Source of the DNA: Chamaecrista fasciculata
Taxonomy: Eukaryota; Streptophyta; Magnoliopsida; Fabales; Fabaceae
Assembly: GCA_003254925.1 (NCBI GenBank)
Contig: QANZ01035224.1
Span: 91,343-155,342 of the forward strand
Length of the DNA stretch: 64,000 nt
Direction of reading: 5' to 3'
A program made the position numbers and the translations under genes. Position 1 is the first letter of the stretch; every line of letters begins with the position of its first letter. The notes under the pieces are model-generated. The model was given only the letters and a program-made list of their open reading frames with translations, had not been told where the DNA came from and did not search any database. Of the stretch, positions 35,296 through 47,647 are shown one piece after another.

Positions 35296-36432
35296 AAGGC
35301 TCACTTCGTTTAAAATCAATCAAATTATAATTTGATTTTGATCTAGAAAATTATATTATAATCTAATTATAATCTACAAAAATCTTAAATCTTAAAATAC
35401 TCAATTATTATTATACCTTTATTAACAAAAAGTTTAGGTGAGCCAGGCCTCGGCTCACCAAGGCCAGGGCAGGCCTCAAGGCTCTATGAGCGCTTATAGA
35501 GGTACTTACAGATTACCTGCCAACAAGGCCCTCACATCGGCAGTTCAGCATTGCTTGTTTGATCATGAAACGAGCGGTCAACTTTCAGGACCAATTTGAC
35601 CTCATTTGTTGACGGTCTCAACCAAATAGAGAAAATACTCTTTGAGAACAATACGTAGTTCTAAATTCGTCAAGTTTGAACTTGAAACAAGTCATATTCA
35701 ATAGTTTAGGACATTTTACAAATATTTAGGACCAATTTGAACATTTTAAAACATAATGAACCAAAATGAACATTAAGGCAAACATTTAGGACCAAAATGA
35801 CCCTTTAACCTATTTAAAAATTTTATTTTAAATAATGATTCATCACTATTTTGGAACAACTGGGTATGTTTTCAACTTTTATTTTCTCTATTAGGGACTA
35901 ATGTGTTAACTCAGTAAAAATTAAATGACTCAAAAATCAAATTTTTTTAAGTGGCTGATTAGTTCAGTCAATACAAAATGAAGGACCAAAAAATAAGTGT
36001 CATCATAGACAATGATTTGGGTAATATACGATAATTGTAATTATAATATGTATAGTTATCAAGTGGAATAATATAGAAAAAACTCCAAATTGGAGCTTTT
36101 AAAACAATCTGATTATTACAAATCTCAATGCAAAAAACTTCACAAAATAAAAATATACTTTTCAAATTTTTTTCCAAACATCTCAAATTATTCACAAAAT
36201 CCAAAAAGTCAAAAAGTAATATTTTATTCCAATTTTACCCCTATACAATATATCAATTTCCATACCCTTCTATCTACCAAACTCAATCATTACATACCTA
36301 TTTAAATAATTTCACACCCTAAAAATCTCCTTTTTCAAAAACTCATTCAAACACCATTTGATTATAATCCAATCAGATTATATTCCAATCAAATTATAAT
36401 TTGATAGATCATTTAAACGAACTGACGCTAAG
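35296..36432. repeat. inverted-repeat element (~1.1 kb) abutting the NRPB4 promoter
   Basis: The left arm contains TTCGTTTAAA and TCAAATTATAATTTGATT (from about 35305). The reverse complement of the right arm contains GTTCGTTTAAATG and the same TCAAATTATAATTTGATT (from about 36425). The interior includes a GC-rich patch (35436-35560, GGCCTCGGCTCACC) and phrases like TTTAGGACCAATTTGA. It looks like a non-autonomous DNA element with a further insertion. I could not define its target duplication. Confidence 0.45.
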
Positions 36433-36439
36433 ATTGGTA

Positions 36440-37406
36440 TACAAAGAAAAGGGCCAAAGTACGAATTTGGTCATGTAACTTTGCTCCAGGTCTCAAATTA
36501 GTCTTATATCTTTTCTTGTCTCGAATTTGGTCCTGTATCTTTGCTCCAGGTCCCAAATCAGTCCTATGTCTTTTTTTGTCTTAGTTTTGGTCCCATATGT
36601 TTTGAAAACCTCCCACCGTTAGTCCTCCGTCCATTTTAAATTATAGTTCAGTCCTGAAAACTTCAAGTTCCTTTCACTTTATTCCCTAACTATCCAAAAG
36701 AAAAATATATTCCTAATAAAGTTAGAAATAGTTTAGATAATAATCGAAGAAATCTAATCTAATTAATCAAATCTTATTTGATAAAGATAATAATAAAATA
36801 AAATAGGTAAAAGTACTGTTGGTACCCCCAATGTAGGGGATCATTTTTAATTATACCCCCAACATTTTTTTTGTCAATTATACCCCTATCGTTTCACATT
36901 TGAGTTGATTGTACCCCAACTCGATATTTTTATTTGTTTTAAGGTCCTTCAGTTTCTATTATTTAGAAATCATTCATTCTCTTAAGATTTTCTTTCACCT
37001 GAGTCCCTAACTAATTACAAAAAAAAATCCATAATGCTTGTAATCTTTAACGAATTGGTCCCTGCAATTGAGAAACTCGAAAAATCTCTCCCCTATATTT
37101 TTCAAGTTTCGAAAACCAGACGCAAACTAACTGGTGAGCCTCGAATATAGAGAATTTGAGCAAAAATAACAATAGCTCTACCAAAATAGAGAAGATGTGA
37201 GAGAGAGATAGTTGTAAGGGATTCATACAATTGAAATGAAAAGAAAATAAAATTATAAAGGATTCATTCAATTTCTTATCCGTTTTAATTTTCAGTTTGC
37301 AATTGTTTCACATTGACTTAAATCCTCAAGGTTTGTAGTTTTGCACTCTTCATTCTCTTTGTTGTCTCAATTCTCTAAGCTTGTTTTGTATTCTTATATA
37401 AGTACA
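36440..37406. repeat. unpaired arms of TTTGGTCC- and GTACCCC-type repeats
   Basis: 36448-36660 repeats TTTGGTC(C/A)TGTA(A/T)CTTTGCTCCAGGTC-type blocks three times. 36805-36960 carries GGTACCCCCAAT and GTCAATTATACCCC blocks like those at 58225-58508. Neither has an obvious matching inverted arm. No gene seen. Confidence 0.45.
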
Positions 37407-37692
37407 ATTGACTTTTTAGCAAACTAACATTTTGGTCCCTGAATTTTACAGGCACTGGTAGTTTGGCCCTTGGATTTACGAAATTGTGCGACCCGGTCCC
37501 TGAATTATGCCAACTCGCAGCAAAATGGTCCTTCCGTCACCCAGCCGTGCCAAAAAGGCTGATGCGGCACGTTAGTGGCGAGATGTAGGCTGTTAAGTGT
37601 TGATGTGATACGTTAACCGCCAAGTCAGTATCGGTTAAGCAAAAAAAGAAAGGTGCCACATCTGCAATTTTTGCCAAATCAGCATAAGAATA

Positions 37693-38107
37693 CAAAAAAA
37701 AGGAACTCTCTTGCATTTCAATCTTTGGCCCATTCTTATCCCATTATTCTCAACTTCCCCCTCTTCTTCATCATCTCCATTCGTTTTAGTCCTAAATCCT
37801 CAAAATAAAATTGTAAAATGTCCTAAAACTCTTCCAAACATTCTAGTTTAGTCTTTAATCTATGAATCTTTTAGGTACTAAATTGATACATAGGAACTAA
37901 ATTGAAATGAAAAAAAATTAAAAACCCTAAAACTCTAAACCCTAAGACCCTAAACCCCACACACACTAATTTGAACCCTAAGATTCTTCATCATCATTAT
38001 CATCATCATCTTCTTTTTCTCAAAAACTGGAAATAAAAATAAATAAAAAAATCGTAAGATCGCAAAACCACTCTCCCCAAAAATTATACCCATCTCATAT
38101 CATCATC
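37693..38107. other. interior of the Mutator-like element, left part
   Basis: It contains an AAACCCTAAAACTCTAAACCC-like stretch, a CATCATCATC run and CT-rich DNA. No coding similarity seen. It ends at the Copia LTR. Confidence 0.45.
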
Positions 38108-40261
38108 TGATGAAGATTGTGTCCTAGGGCCAATCATTTTATATGTATGAACATATTGTTTGACTGATTTATGAATGATAAATTATGTCGTTATCATATT
38201 ATTAACATGTTTACTGTGATAACAATCCTTGATTAATTATGTGATAATTATTCTAAACTGTCCCTGGTCGATTATTCACGTGGGAACATGAATGAACTAA
38301 GACCAGCATGACTTCGGTGTATGGAGATACACGCATGTGATGCTTCTCGAGAGTCATGGTGTAATTATGTAAAGGGTTATAAGTTGCTGGACCAACCCAA
38401 AGAGTCCTGCATGGGTTTAATCATAAGCTAGCATCTCCTGTACACCTGTCACGATGCCCTTAGACCTGAGGTCTTCATTATTCCGGCGTTGTAGATGCTG
38501 AACTTTGGCCTAGTCCAACGTTGCCCGTAACAGGGTAGCCATACAAGCTAGGTACGGGTTTGGTTGTTTGCCGTGATGAGGAATGTGGTTGACCAAGAAG
38601 AAATTTTGTCCCTCATTAAGTTGAGAGATATTTGACTGGGCCCCTCGATGAGTTTGTACAAGGAATGTGTGGGCACACAGGGTAATGAGACTAACTCAAG
38701 GAATCGAGAAAGTTATGGTTTGGATTACAAGGATATTTTCCCATGCCTTATCCATGACCAAAATATCGTGTGACAATAGGGATTATGACAAGGTGGTACT
38801 AAGGTTAAGTCGTTGATATTAAAACGATAACTCACGTGTTTTGGGTAGTCGTGATGGCTTGCTAGAGTCCGCTCTCGACTTGTGAGTCATGGAGATGGCT
38901 TGCTGCCAATTTCACGTGAGGCCTGCTGGGTCACACATGACCAGGATCAAGATACTGTTATGGGACACGAATTAGGGTTAATTCGTGAGTCACTTTAGTG
39001 ACGCAATATAAGACATAGTTGAATGTCTTAGGACATGAAGTCTTGTCTTAAATAAAATCTACATTTGTGGTATTTAAATTTGTTGGACAAGTTTAAATAT
39101 ATTAATTGTTAAATAGTTAATTTGATTAATCTATTTACAATTGAATTCTTGTTTAAAATATTGGGGAATAATGAAGTGATTTAGTCTCCTAAGAGTTAGG
39201 GGATTATTGATTTATAAATTCTCTAATATTGAAGGATAACAAGAGGAGGGTGGCGCCTCACTCTTGAATTAATTAATGAAATATGATTTTGTTAATTTGA
39301 ATTCAAGATTTAAATTTGAATTCAAGATTTGAATTTGAATTAAGATATTAGGGTAATATTTTAATTCAATTTGTTAAGGATATTAATAAGATTATAACTT
39401 CTTAAGAGTTAGATTTGTTATCTTATTTATTAAATTCCTATAAAAATAACTAGAGGGTGGCGCATTCTTCAAAGATTCAAATGCAAGATTTGATCTTGCA
39501 TTTTGAATTTCAAGAATGCATTTTGAATTTAAATTAAGATATTAGTGTAATATTTTAATTAAGAATTCAAATCCTCTTGACTCACTCCAACCAATGGGAA
39601 GTGTGCTTTCAAGATTTGGATTTCAAGATATGATCTTGAAAATTAAATTGAGATTGCCTTTTAATCTTGAATTATAATATTAATGTAATTTCATAATCAA
39701 GATTTGGGGATTCCCTAATTATATTAGTAATTCCCTATTTTCAAGAGTGAGACTCTATAAATAGACACAAAAGTCGCATAACTCAACCAGAGAACTAAAG
39801 GGAAAAGTCGCCTATCCCAAGAGAAAGAGGGAGAGTTCGACTAACCCTAAAACTTAGGGATAAAAGGGTGAGTTGTGTGTGAGAGTGATTGGAGGCGCCA
39901 AACCCCAGAGTTAGTGGCCAATAAATTGTTTCTTGGTGCGCCACTTTGGGTTCTTGGATATTTCAAGAAGTGTTCTTGAAATTCCAAGATTGTAGATCCG
40001 TTCCCATAATCTCTTGGAGAAGAGGTTGGAGGCTAGCACCTGAGTATCTGTCAAACTGTTCATGTGGATCACCGGCAGAGGAAGGACACGAGTCTGTGGA
40101 CTTCTTGAAATCACGTTTTTCAAAAGCAACCATCTAATTTAGGTAAACGTCCTTTTCCTCTGGTATAAACAAAAGTAGTGGATCCTATGGAGGAGATTAT
40201 AAGTTTTGTAAAAAATTTTATTTTACCTTTTCCGCTGCGTTTTGCTCCATAATCTCCAACA
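38108..40261 (+). repeat. Copia 5' LTR (2154 bp)
   Basis: It runs from TGATGAAGATTGTGTCC to CATAATCTCCAACA. A TATA box CTATAAATAG lies at 39755-39764. It is similar along its whole length to 47648-49778. Differences cluster near 39765-39890, just after the TATA box. Confidence 0.93.
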
Positions 40262-40262
40262 G

Positions 40263-40275
40263 TGGCACCAGAGCC
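40263..40275 (+). promoter_or_regulatory. primer-binding site (initiator tRNA-Met type, mutated)
   Basis: TGGCACCAGAGCC lies one base past the LTR end. The family site is TGGTATCAGAGCC (see 13478-13490), so two positions have changed (C for T, C for T), consistent with decay of an inactive copy. Confidence 0.85.
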
Positions 40276-41440
40276 ACGCTATCTTTGTGTTTATGCTAGT
40301 TTTGTGAATATACATGTTGATGTATGTTTATACGTTTACCGTTTTTCATTCGATTCGCTAAAAGTTTTGCGATTATCCACCACACGGTTTTAACCTAATC
40401 TAAGAATGGTGTAAATTTATGTATTTGATACATAAGGTAATCAATTTGATTGATTAAAAATTTTCTTGAAAAGTTTAGGTCTTGGCCGAAACCCTATGTG
40501 TTTTTTAATTAAAATTGTTTTGATTATTTTATTATAGGGTGGCCGAAAATTGTAAATTGTGAATTTATAATTTTTGGGTCAATAGATTCGACTTCTTGAA
40601 TATGATTCTTGAATTCTTGAATTATTGATGAAGACTTATTTTTCCAAGAAGGCATGTTAAATTGCACAAACCCTAATTGAACACAATCAAAGTTGTTTTT
40701 TTTTTGTTGTTGAATGTTGATGCCGTGTACATATATATATGAATTGTTCATGTATGTTTGAGTATGGTGTTGGATATGGCTCTAGGTCTTATTTTGGTAA
40801 ATACGACCTGCATGTCGTCTCCCTAAATTCTGGATGTAATTTCTTTTCTCACCTCACTCCCCTCATATGTTCAAATGAGGTTTCCCAATGTAATTTTTCT
40901 TTTTCTTTTTAGAAAGATTCTCTCATAGGCTTGAGGGAATTTAGGGTAGATGAGCCATATCTAAACACGGTTATTTTATGCATTAAGTTTTTGTATATGA
41001 TACAATTGGCGCTAGATGTATGTTTAGGGGTCGCGATTTTAACATGCAATTTTATGTTTTGTAAGCACAACCACGTATTCGATACGAGTGTAAGATTTTG
41101 TATGAGATACAAAATTCGTGCATATGTTTATATGTATATGATACATGGGGGTAAACACTTGGCACACTCGTTTAATTTTAAAATTGGATTTAAAATTGAA
41201 CCAAAATTGAACCTAAAATTGAACCCTTATAAAATCTTAAGTTTTAATGCCATAAATAAAACACCCTGTTAAAATCTTGATCATTGTGGAGCGGTGATAG
41301 CCAAGCTACACGTATCTACTTTTATCTTGAGGAGACACGGGTGAATGGAAGATTCAACACAATGCCTTATTGAAATGTTGGTTTATTGGATGCGGTGATA
41401 GCCCAAGCTACACGTGTTTGATGGGCCTTGATGATGTAGG
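40276..41440 (+). other. 5' leader of the Copia element
   Basis: Untranslated leader, with its first 500 bp matched on the other strand by 13014-13477. The open frame at 40931-41272 is not a recognised protein. The leader resumes at 43316 after the solo LTR and its TSD. Confidence 0.7.
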
Positions 41441-43310
41441 TGTTGGAGATTGTGCCCTAGGGCCAATCATTTTATAAATATGTTTTGAACATATTAATTA
41501 ATTTATGGAGATAAATTAATGGTTATCATATTATTAGCGTGTTTACTATGATAACAATCCTTGATTAATTATATGATAATTAATCTAAAACTATCCCTGG
41601 TCAATCATTCACGTGGGAACGTAAATGAACTAAGACCAGCATGACCTCGGTGTATAGAGATACATGCACTAGTTGCTTCTCGAGAGTCATGGTGCAATTT
41701 TGTAAGGGTTACAAATTGCTGGACCGACCCGGAGAGTCCTGCATGGGTTTAGTCATNNNNNNNNNNNNNNNNNNNNNNNNNNNNNNNNNNNNNNNNNNNN
41801 NNNNNNNNNNNNNNNNNNNNNNNNNNNNNNNNNNNNNNNNNNNNNNNNNNNNNNNNNNNNNNNNNNNNNNNNNNNNNNNNNNNNNNNNNNNNNNNNNNNN
41901 NNNNNNNNNNNNNNNNNNNNNNNNNNNNNNNNNNNNNNNNNNNNNNNNNNNNNNNNNNNNNNNNNNNNNNNNNNNNNNNNNNNNNNNNNNNNNNNNNNNN
42001 NNNNNNNNNNNNNNNNNNNNNNNNNNNNNNNNNNNNNNNNNNNNNNNNNNNNNNNNNNNNNNNNNNNNNNNNNNNNNNNNNNNNNNNNNNNNNNNNNNNN
42101 NNNNNNNNNNNNNNNNNNNNNNNNNNNNNNNNNNNNNNNNNNNNNNNNNNNNNNNNNNNNNNNNNNNNNNNNNNNNNNNNNNNNNNNNNNNNNNNNNNNN
42201 NNNNNNNNNNNNNNNNNNNNNNNNNNNNNNNNNNNNNNNNNNNNNNNNNNNNNNNNNNNNNNNNNNNNNNNNNNNNNNNNNNNNNNNNNNNNNNNNNNNN
42301 NNNNNNNNNNNNNNNNNNNNNNNNNNNNNNNNNNNNNNNNNNNNNNNNNNNNNNNNNNNNNNNNNNNNNNNNNNNNNNNNNNNNNNNNNNNNNNNNNNNN
42401 NNNNNNNNNNNNNNNNNNNNNNNNNNNNNNNNNNNNNNNNNNNNNNNNNNNNNNNNNNNNNNNNNNNNNNNNNNNNNNNNNNNNNNNNNNNNNNNNNNNN
42501 NNNNNNNNNNNNNNNNNNNNNNNNNNNNNNNNNNNNNNNNNNNNNNNNNNNNNNNNNNNNNNNNNNNNNNNNNNNNNNNNNNNNNNNNNNNNNNNNNNNN
42601 NNNNNNNNNNAAGATTTGATCTCAAGATTTGATTTTGAGTCTCAAATTTAATTTGCCACCTATTGATTTTTGAATTATAATATTAGGTTTAATATTATAA
42701 ATCAAAAGATATATTGAGATATTTTGAGATATCCAATATCTTAGAGATTTACTGATTAGATTAGGATTCCCTAAGATTAGGAATGAGAACACTATAAATA
42801 GGGCTCTAGGCGCCTAACACAAAAAACAAGTCACAACACACATCAATTCTTGGTTAGACTAAGAATTTCGCCTAGTGCCCCATTGAGAGTAAAAATTCGC
42901 CTAGTCCTAATATTGTGAGAGTGAGTCGATTTTCTTGAAAAGAGAATTGGACCTGCACCTGATAATATTAGTACTCCCCAATCAATCTTGATAATCAAGA
43001 ACAGTTCTTGATTATTCAAGAATCATAGATAGAGTTCCCGTATTCACTTGGGAAGAAGTGAAGGAGGCTAGCACCTAGGCATCTGCCAAACTGCTCGTGT
43101 GGATCACCGGTAGAGGAAGGACACTCGGAGTGGACTTCTCAAATTCGCGAACACGATAAGTCACCGATTGAAATTTAGGTAAACATCTTTACTTTCCTGG
43201 TATAAACATATTTAGTGGGTCCTGGAAGGAATCACAGAGTTAGCATATTTAATTAAAGTTTTTTTTTTATTTTTTCCTTTCCGCTGCGCTCCCTCTGTGA
43301 TTTCCCAACA
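41441..43310 (+). repeat. solo Copia LTR inside the leader, with a perfect 5-bp TSD
   Basis: It runs from TGTTGGAGATTGTGCCC to GTGATTTCCCAACA and is flanked by GTAGG on both sides (41436-41440 and 43311-43315). The internal region is gone, so it is a recombination product. The 3' end differs from the host element's LTR, so it is a sister subfamily. A TATA box CTATAAATAG lies near 42793. An 854-base N gap sits inside it. Confidence 0.9.
41757..42610. other. assembly gap (854 N)
   Basis: A run of N within the solo LTR. Open frames called through it are artefacts. The gap length is probably an estimate. Confidence 0.99.
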
Positions 43311-43315
43311 GTAGG

Positions 43316-43649
43316 GTTGAGCTTTCGCCTCATTGTTTTGAGTTTGGCCATTCACAAGTTTTATTGTGTGACTTAATGGGGTTATCAAATCGGATTTGGA
43401 CCTTAAGGCATTAGATGGGATAACATGCCATAATAAGTATCATACGATGATACAGTCTCATAAAGATCTAAGAGTCACATATGATGTGATTGGTAAAGAG
43501 TTACCTACCTAAATAACCTAGCATTATCGCCCAAGCGAAGGTAAACTTTGGTGAAATATGGATCTTAGCCACTAATAATAATTTTTGCTGGGTTTTATAA
43601 AATGGTGAATCTTTTAGCTAATTAACTTTCATATCTTAATTGTAGAATC
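43316..43649 (+). other. end of the Copia leader upstream of gag
   Basis: It continues the element's leader after the solo LTR target duplication. It contains no recognisable coding sequence and ends just before the gag ATG (TAGAATCATGGC). Confidence 0.6.
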
Positions 43650-44532
43650 ATGGCAAACAATATAAGTTCAGCATTATCACTGCGATCTATCCTTGTGAAG
43701 GATAAGTTAAATGGGACAAACTTCCTTGACTGGTTTCGTAATTTGAGAATTGTTCTCACCCAAGAAAGGAAGTTTTATGTCCTAGAAAACCCTCCCCCTG
43801 AAGAGCCTGCCAACGACGCTCCAAGAGCTCAAAGAAACTGCTTATGAGAAGCACTTCAATGACTCTGTGGACGTTGCTTGCCTGATGCTAGCCACAATGG
43901 TTCCAGAGTTGCAAAAGAACATGGAAATGTTGACAGCTTTTGAGATGGTCACACATCTCAAGGAAATGTTCCAACAACAGGCTAGGCAAGAGAGGTTTGA
44001 GACCACTAAGGCTCTACACTCTTGCAAGATGGCTGAAGGTGCATCCCTTAGTACCCATGTCTTGAAGATGAAGGGGTACATAGATCACCTTAGTAGGCTG
44101 GGATTTCCCATTACTTCAGAGCTTGCGACGGATTTGATCCTGAACTCGCTGCCTAGAAGTTATGACCAGTTTGTCATGAACTTCAATATGAATGGAATGG
44201 AGAAATCAATTTCTGAGCTGCATGGGATGCTCAAGACTGCTGAGGCATCCATTAAAAAGGCGCCTAGTACAGTCTTGATGGTTCAGAAAAACAAGGGGAA
44301 AGGGATGGGCAAAGGAAAGAGGAAGGGTAAAGCCCTAGTTGGTGAGACCAAGCCAGGGAACAAGCCTAACCCACGACCTGCCAAGAAGGCAAAGCCTTCA
44401 AAGGATGCAATTTGCTTTTTCTGCCAAAAGCCAGGATATTGGCAAAGAAATTGCAAATTGTATTTGGAAGATAAAAGGAAGAAGAAGAGCGGTGAGGTCT
44501 CTACTTCTGCTATCTTCACTTTTCTACTTTAA
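43650..44532 (+). pseudogene. Copia gag (capsid/nucleocapsid), frameshifted
   Basis: Gag would package the element RNA. It starts MANNISSALSLRSILVKDKL and contains the gag core (NFLDWFRNLRIVL, LATMVPELQ, SLPRSYDQFV). A one-base shift near 43820 moves the reading to the frame used from 43867. The zinc knuckle reads CFFCQKPGYWQRNC, where the usual His of CX2CX4HX4C is Tyr, so zinc binding is probably lost. A basic KGKGMGKGKRKGK stretch precedes it. The frame ends at TAA 44530-44532. Confidence 0.9.
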
Positions 44533-44976
44533 CCACTTGGGTATTAGATACAGCATGTGGTTCTCACATTTGTACAAATGTGCAGGGTCTTAGAGACAGT
44601 AGAAAGCTGGAACAGAAGCGAGGTGGACCTACGCGTAGGCAATGGAGCAAGAGTTGTTGCTGTTGCTGTGGGAACATACGAGCTTGTGTTGCCCTCTGGG
44701 CTTATTTTCATTTTGAATAATTGTTATTATGTACTTTCATTGAGTTCAAACATTATTTCTCTTTCTTATTTGGATAAGGAAGGTTTTACATGTGTAAACG
44801 ACAATGGAAGGTGTTCTATTTATAAAGATAATGTTTTATTTGCTTATGGTGATTTGCAAGATAATCATTACGTCTTAAAATTTAAACAACAACACGATAA
44901 CAATATCTATAACGTTGATACAAAAGGATCAAGATTAACAAATCAAATCCTACGTACCTTTGGCATTGTCGTTTAG
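44533..44976 (+). pseudogene. Copia aspartic protease remnant
   Basis: It follows gag without a spacer. The active-site region reads WVLDTACGSHICTN from 44536, where the expected D-(S/T)-G is D-T-A. Two frameshifts separate this from the C-terminal part (RVGNGARVVAVAVGTYELVL, NNCYYVLSLSSNIIS). It is inactive. Confidence 0.82.
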
Positions 44977-45780
44977 GCCATATAAATGAGAAACGCCTAG
45001 AGAAGCTCCATAAAGATGGACTTCTAAGCTCATTTGATTTTTAATCATATGATGCTTGCGAATCATGTTTACTTGGTAAAATGACAAAGGCGCCCTTCAC
45101 TGGCCACAGTGATAGAGCACCTGACTTATTGGGAATCATACATACTGATGTATGTGGACCCATGAGTACTCAAGCTAGGGGTGGTTACTCATACTTCATA
45201 TTGTTCACTGATGACTTCAGTAGGTATGGCTATGTCTACCTAATGAAGCACAAGTCAGAGTCTTTTGAAATGTTCAAAAGATTTCAAAGTAAAGTAGAGA
45301 ACCAACTTGGCAAGAAAATCAAAGCCCTTCTATCCGATCGAGGAGGCGAGTATTTGAGCCAAGAGTTTATTGATCATCTTAGAAGTTGTGGGATAGTCTC
45401 ACAACTTACCCCACCAGGAACTCCACAGTGGAATGATGTTTCTGAGAGGAGGAATCAGTCTTTATTAGATATGGTCTGATCTATGATGAGTCAGGCTGAT
45501 CTTCCGCCATCCTTTTGGGGGCATGCTCTAGAAACTACTGCGTTCACACTTAACCGTGTTCCATCTAAGGCAGTTGAGAAGACACCATATGAGATATAGA
45601 CTGGGAAGAGACCCAGTTTGTCTTACCTCAAGGTTTGGGGATGTGAAGTTTATGTTAAGCAACAACCTAACGATAAACTGTCTCCCAAATCTCTAAAGTG
45701 TTTGTTTGTGGGATACCCCAAGGAAACAAGGGGGTATTATGTCTACAACCCATCTAACAACAAAGTGTTTGTAGTCAGAA
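44955..45780 (+). pseudogene. Copia GAG-pre-integrase and integrase remnant
   Basis: The zinc-binding part reads LWHCRLGHINEKRLEKL and CESCLLGKM. The core shows the D-D-E set: the Asp in IIHTDVCGPM, the Asp in LLSDRGGEY and the Glu in DVSERRNQSLL. Stops break it at 45041 (TAA), 45477 (TGA) and 45597 (TAG, where the family has Trp). The C-terminal part (YLKVWGCEVYV, GYYVYNPSNNKVFV) continues in the RT frame from 45618. Confidence 0.88.
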
Positions 45781-46976
45781 ATGGATTTTTTCTAGAAAAG
45801 GATTTTGTCTCCAAAAGAGACAGTGGGAGTAAGATAGATCTTGAAGAGATTCAAGATCCACAAAACACTCTAGAGGCGCAGACAAAAACTAGAGAAGAGC
45901 CACAAGATGTTGTGGAAGCTCCTCTAGTAGCACAAGGACCACGAAAGTCTGATAGAACACGTTCTCAACCTCAAAGATATGGATTTTTGATGACTGAGAA
46001 CAAGGATGTGTTGCTCATGGAGCGTGGTGAGCCTACCACCTATCAAGAAGCTATTATGGGTCCCAACTCTGAAAAATGGGTTGAAGCCATGAAGACAGAG
46101 ATGCAATCCATGTACGATAATAAGGTATGGACCTTAGTTGATCCACCTGAAGGTGTAAAAGCCGTAGGGTGTAAGTGGGTTTTCAAAGAGAAAACCGACA
46201 TGAATGGCAACATTAATGTCTTTAAGGCCAGGCTAGTTGCAAAGGGGTTCACTCAACGTCATGGTATTGACTATAATGAAACGTTTTCCCCAGTTGCAAT
46301 GGCCAAGTCCATTAGGATCCTCCTTGCCATAGCCGCATATTATGACTATGAGATATGGCAAATGGATGTCAAAACAGCATTCCTTGATGGAAGGCTGCCC
46401 GAAGATGTGTACATGACACAACTTGAGGGGTTTGTATGTCCAGAGGAACCAGAGAAGGTGTGCAAATTTCAGAGATCCATTTATGGATTGAAGCAAGCAT
46501 CACGGAGTTGGAATCATCGTTTTGATGAGGTAGTCAAAGAGTTTGGCTTCTTGCAAAACCCTGATGAGCCTTGTGTTTACAAGAAGGTTAGTGGGAGCAC
46601 GATTGTGTTCTTGGTGCTTTATGTCGATGACATATTGCTCATTGGAAATGATGTTTCTACCTTGGATATTATGAAATCTTGGTTGGGAAAATCATTCTCG
46701 ATGAAGAACTTAGGAGAAGCTGCTTACATTTTTGGCATCAAGATCTATAGAGATAGATCTCGAAGGCTTCTTGGATTAAGTCAGAGTACATACTTGGATA
46801 AGGTACTGAAACGTTTCAATATGCAGGATTCCAAGAAGGGATTCATACCGATGAATCATGGTTTAGGCTTGAGCAAGAATCAGTATCCCAAGACACTTGA
46901 TGAGCGAGGGCGCATGAGTGACATCCCTTATGCTTCGGCAATAGGATCCATCATGTATGCCATGTTGTGTACTTGA
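45781..46976 (+). pseudogene. Copia reverse transcriptase remnant
   Basis: The RT_2 domain begins around 46070 (WVEAMKTEMQSMYDNKVWTL) and includes KARLVAKGFTQRHGIDYNET, QMDVKTAFLDG and the catalytic YVDDILLIGND near 46620. This segment itself is open over more than 300 codons and has its catalytic Asp pair. It ends at a TGA (46974-46976) that replaces an Arg codon of the family before PDVSFALSMTSRF. Confidence 0.92.
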
Positions 46977-46982
46977 CCAGAT

Positions 46983-47600
46983 GTGTCATTTGCCCTGAGT
47001 ATGACGAGCCGGTTCCAACAAGACCTTGGTGAGGATTATTGGACCGCTGTCAAAAACATCCTTAAGTACTTGAGAAGGACTAAGGATGAATTCTTGGTTT
47101 ATAGTGGAACTGATGAGGAGCTATGTGTAATTGGTTACACAGATGCCAGTTTTCAAACCGACCAAGATGATTTTAAATCGCAGTCTGGATACCTGTTTCT
47201 CCTGAACAGTGACAGCGTGAGTTGGAAAAGTTCCAAGCAAAGCACGATTGCTGATTCTACAACGAAGGCTGAGTATATAGCAGCGAAAGAGGCTGTATGG
47301 ATTAGGAAGTTCATTGCTGAGCTTGGTGTGGTTCCGACCATTACTGATCCTATAACCTTGTATTGTGACAATAGTGGTGCTATTGCACAAGCCAAGGAGC
47401 CCCGGTTCCACCAGAGGACCAAACATATACTCAGACGTTATCACCTTGTTAGAGAGATGATTGAGAGAGGTGATGTTAAGATATGTAAAGTAGCAGGCGA
47501 GGATAATGTTTCCGATCCTCTTACGAAACCTCTTGCGCGGGTCATACATGAACGCCATGTAACGTCGAAGGGGATTAGACACATTGATCAATGTACCTAG
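46983..47600 (+). pseudogene. Copia RNase H remnant
   Basis: The frame continues after the TGA. Motifs: GYTDASFQTDQDD, the KQSTIADSTTKAEYIAA block with the catalytic Glu, LYCDNSGAIAQAKEP and KHILRRYHLVREMI. It ends at TAG 47598-47600. The segment looks intact apart from its separation from RT by the stop. Confidence 0.9.
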
Positions 47601-47636
47601 TGTAGGAACAGTTGGATTAATGATTGTACCTAGTGT

Positions 47637-47645
47637 AAGTGGGAG
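47637..47645 (+). promoter_or_regulatory. polypurine tract
   Basis: AAGTGGGAG lies two bases before the 3' LTR, the usual second-strand primer position of this Copia lineage. Confidence 0.75.
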
Positions 47646-47647
47646 TT

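Noticed and set aside
41641..42651. Open frames of 336 and 290 codons on both strands
   Set aside because: They are almost entirely runs of N translated as X; they come from the assembly gap.
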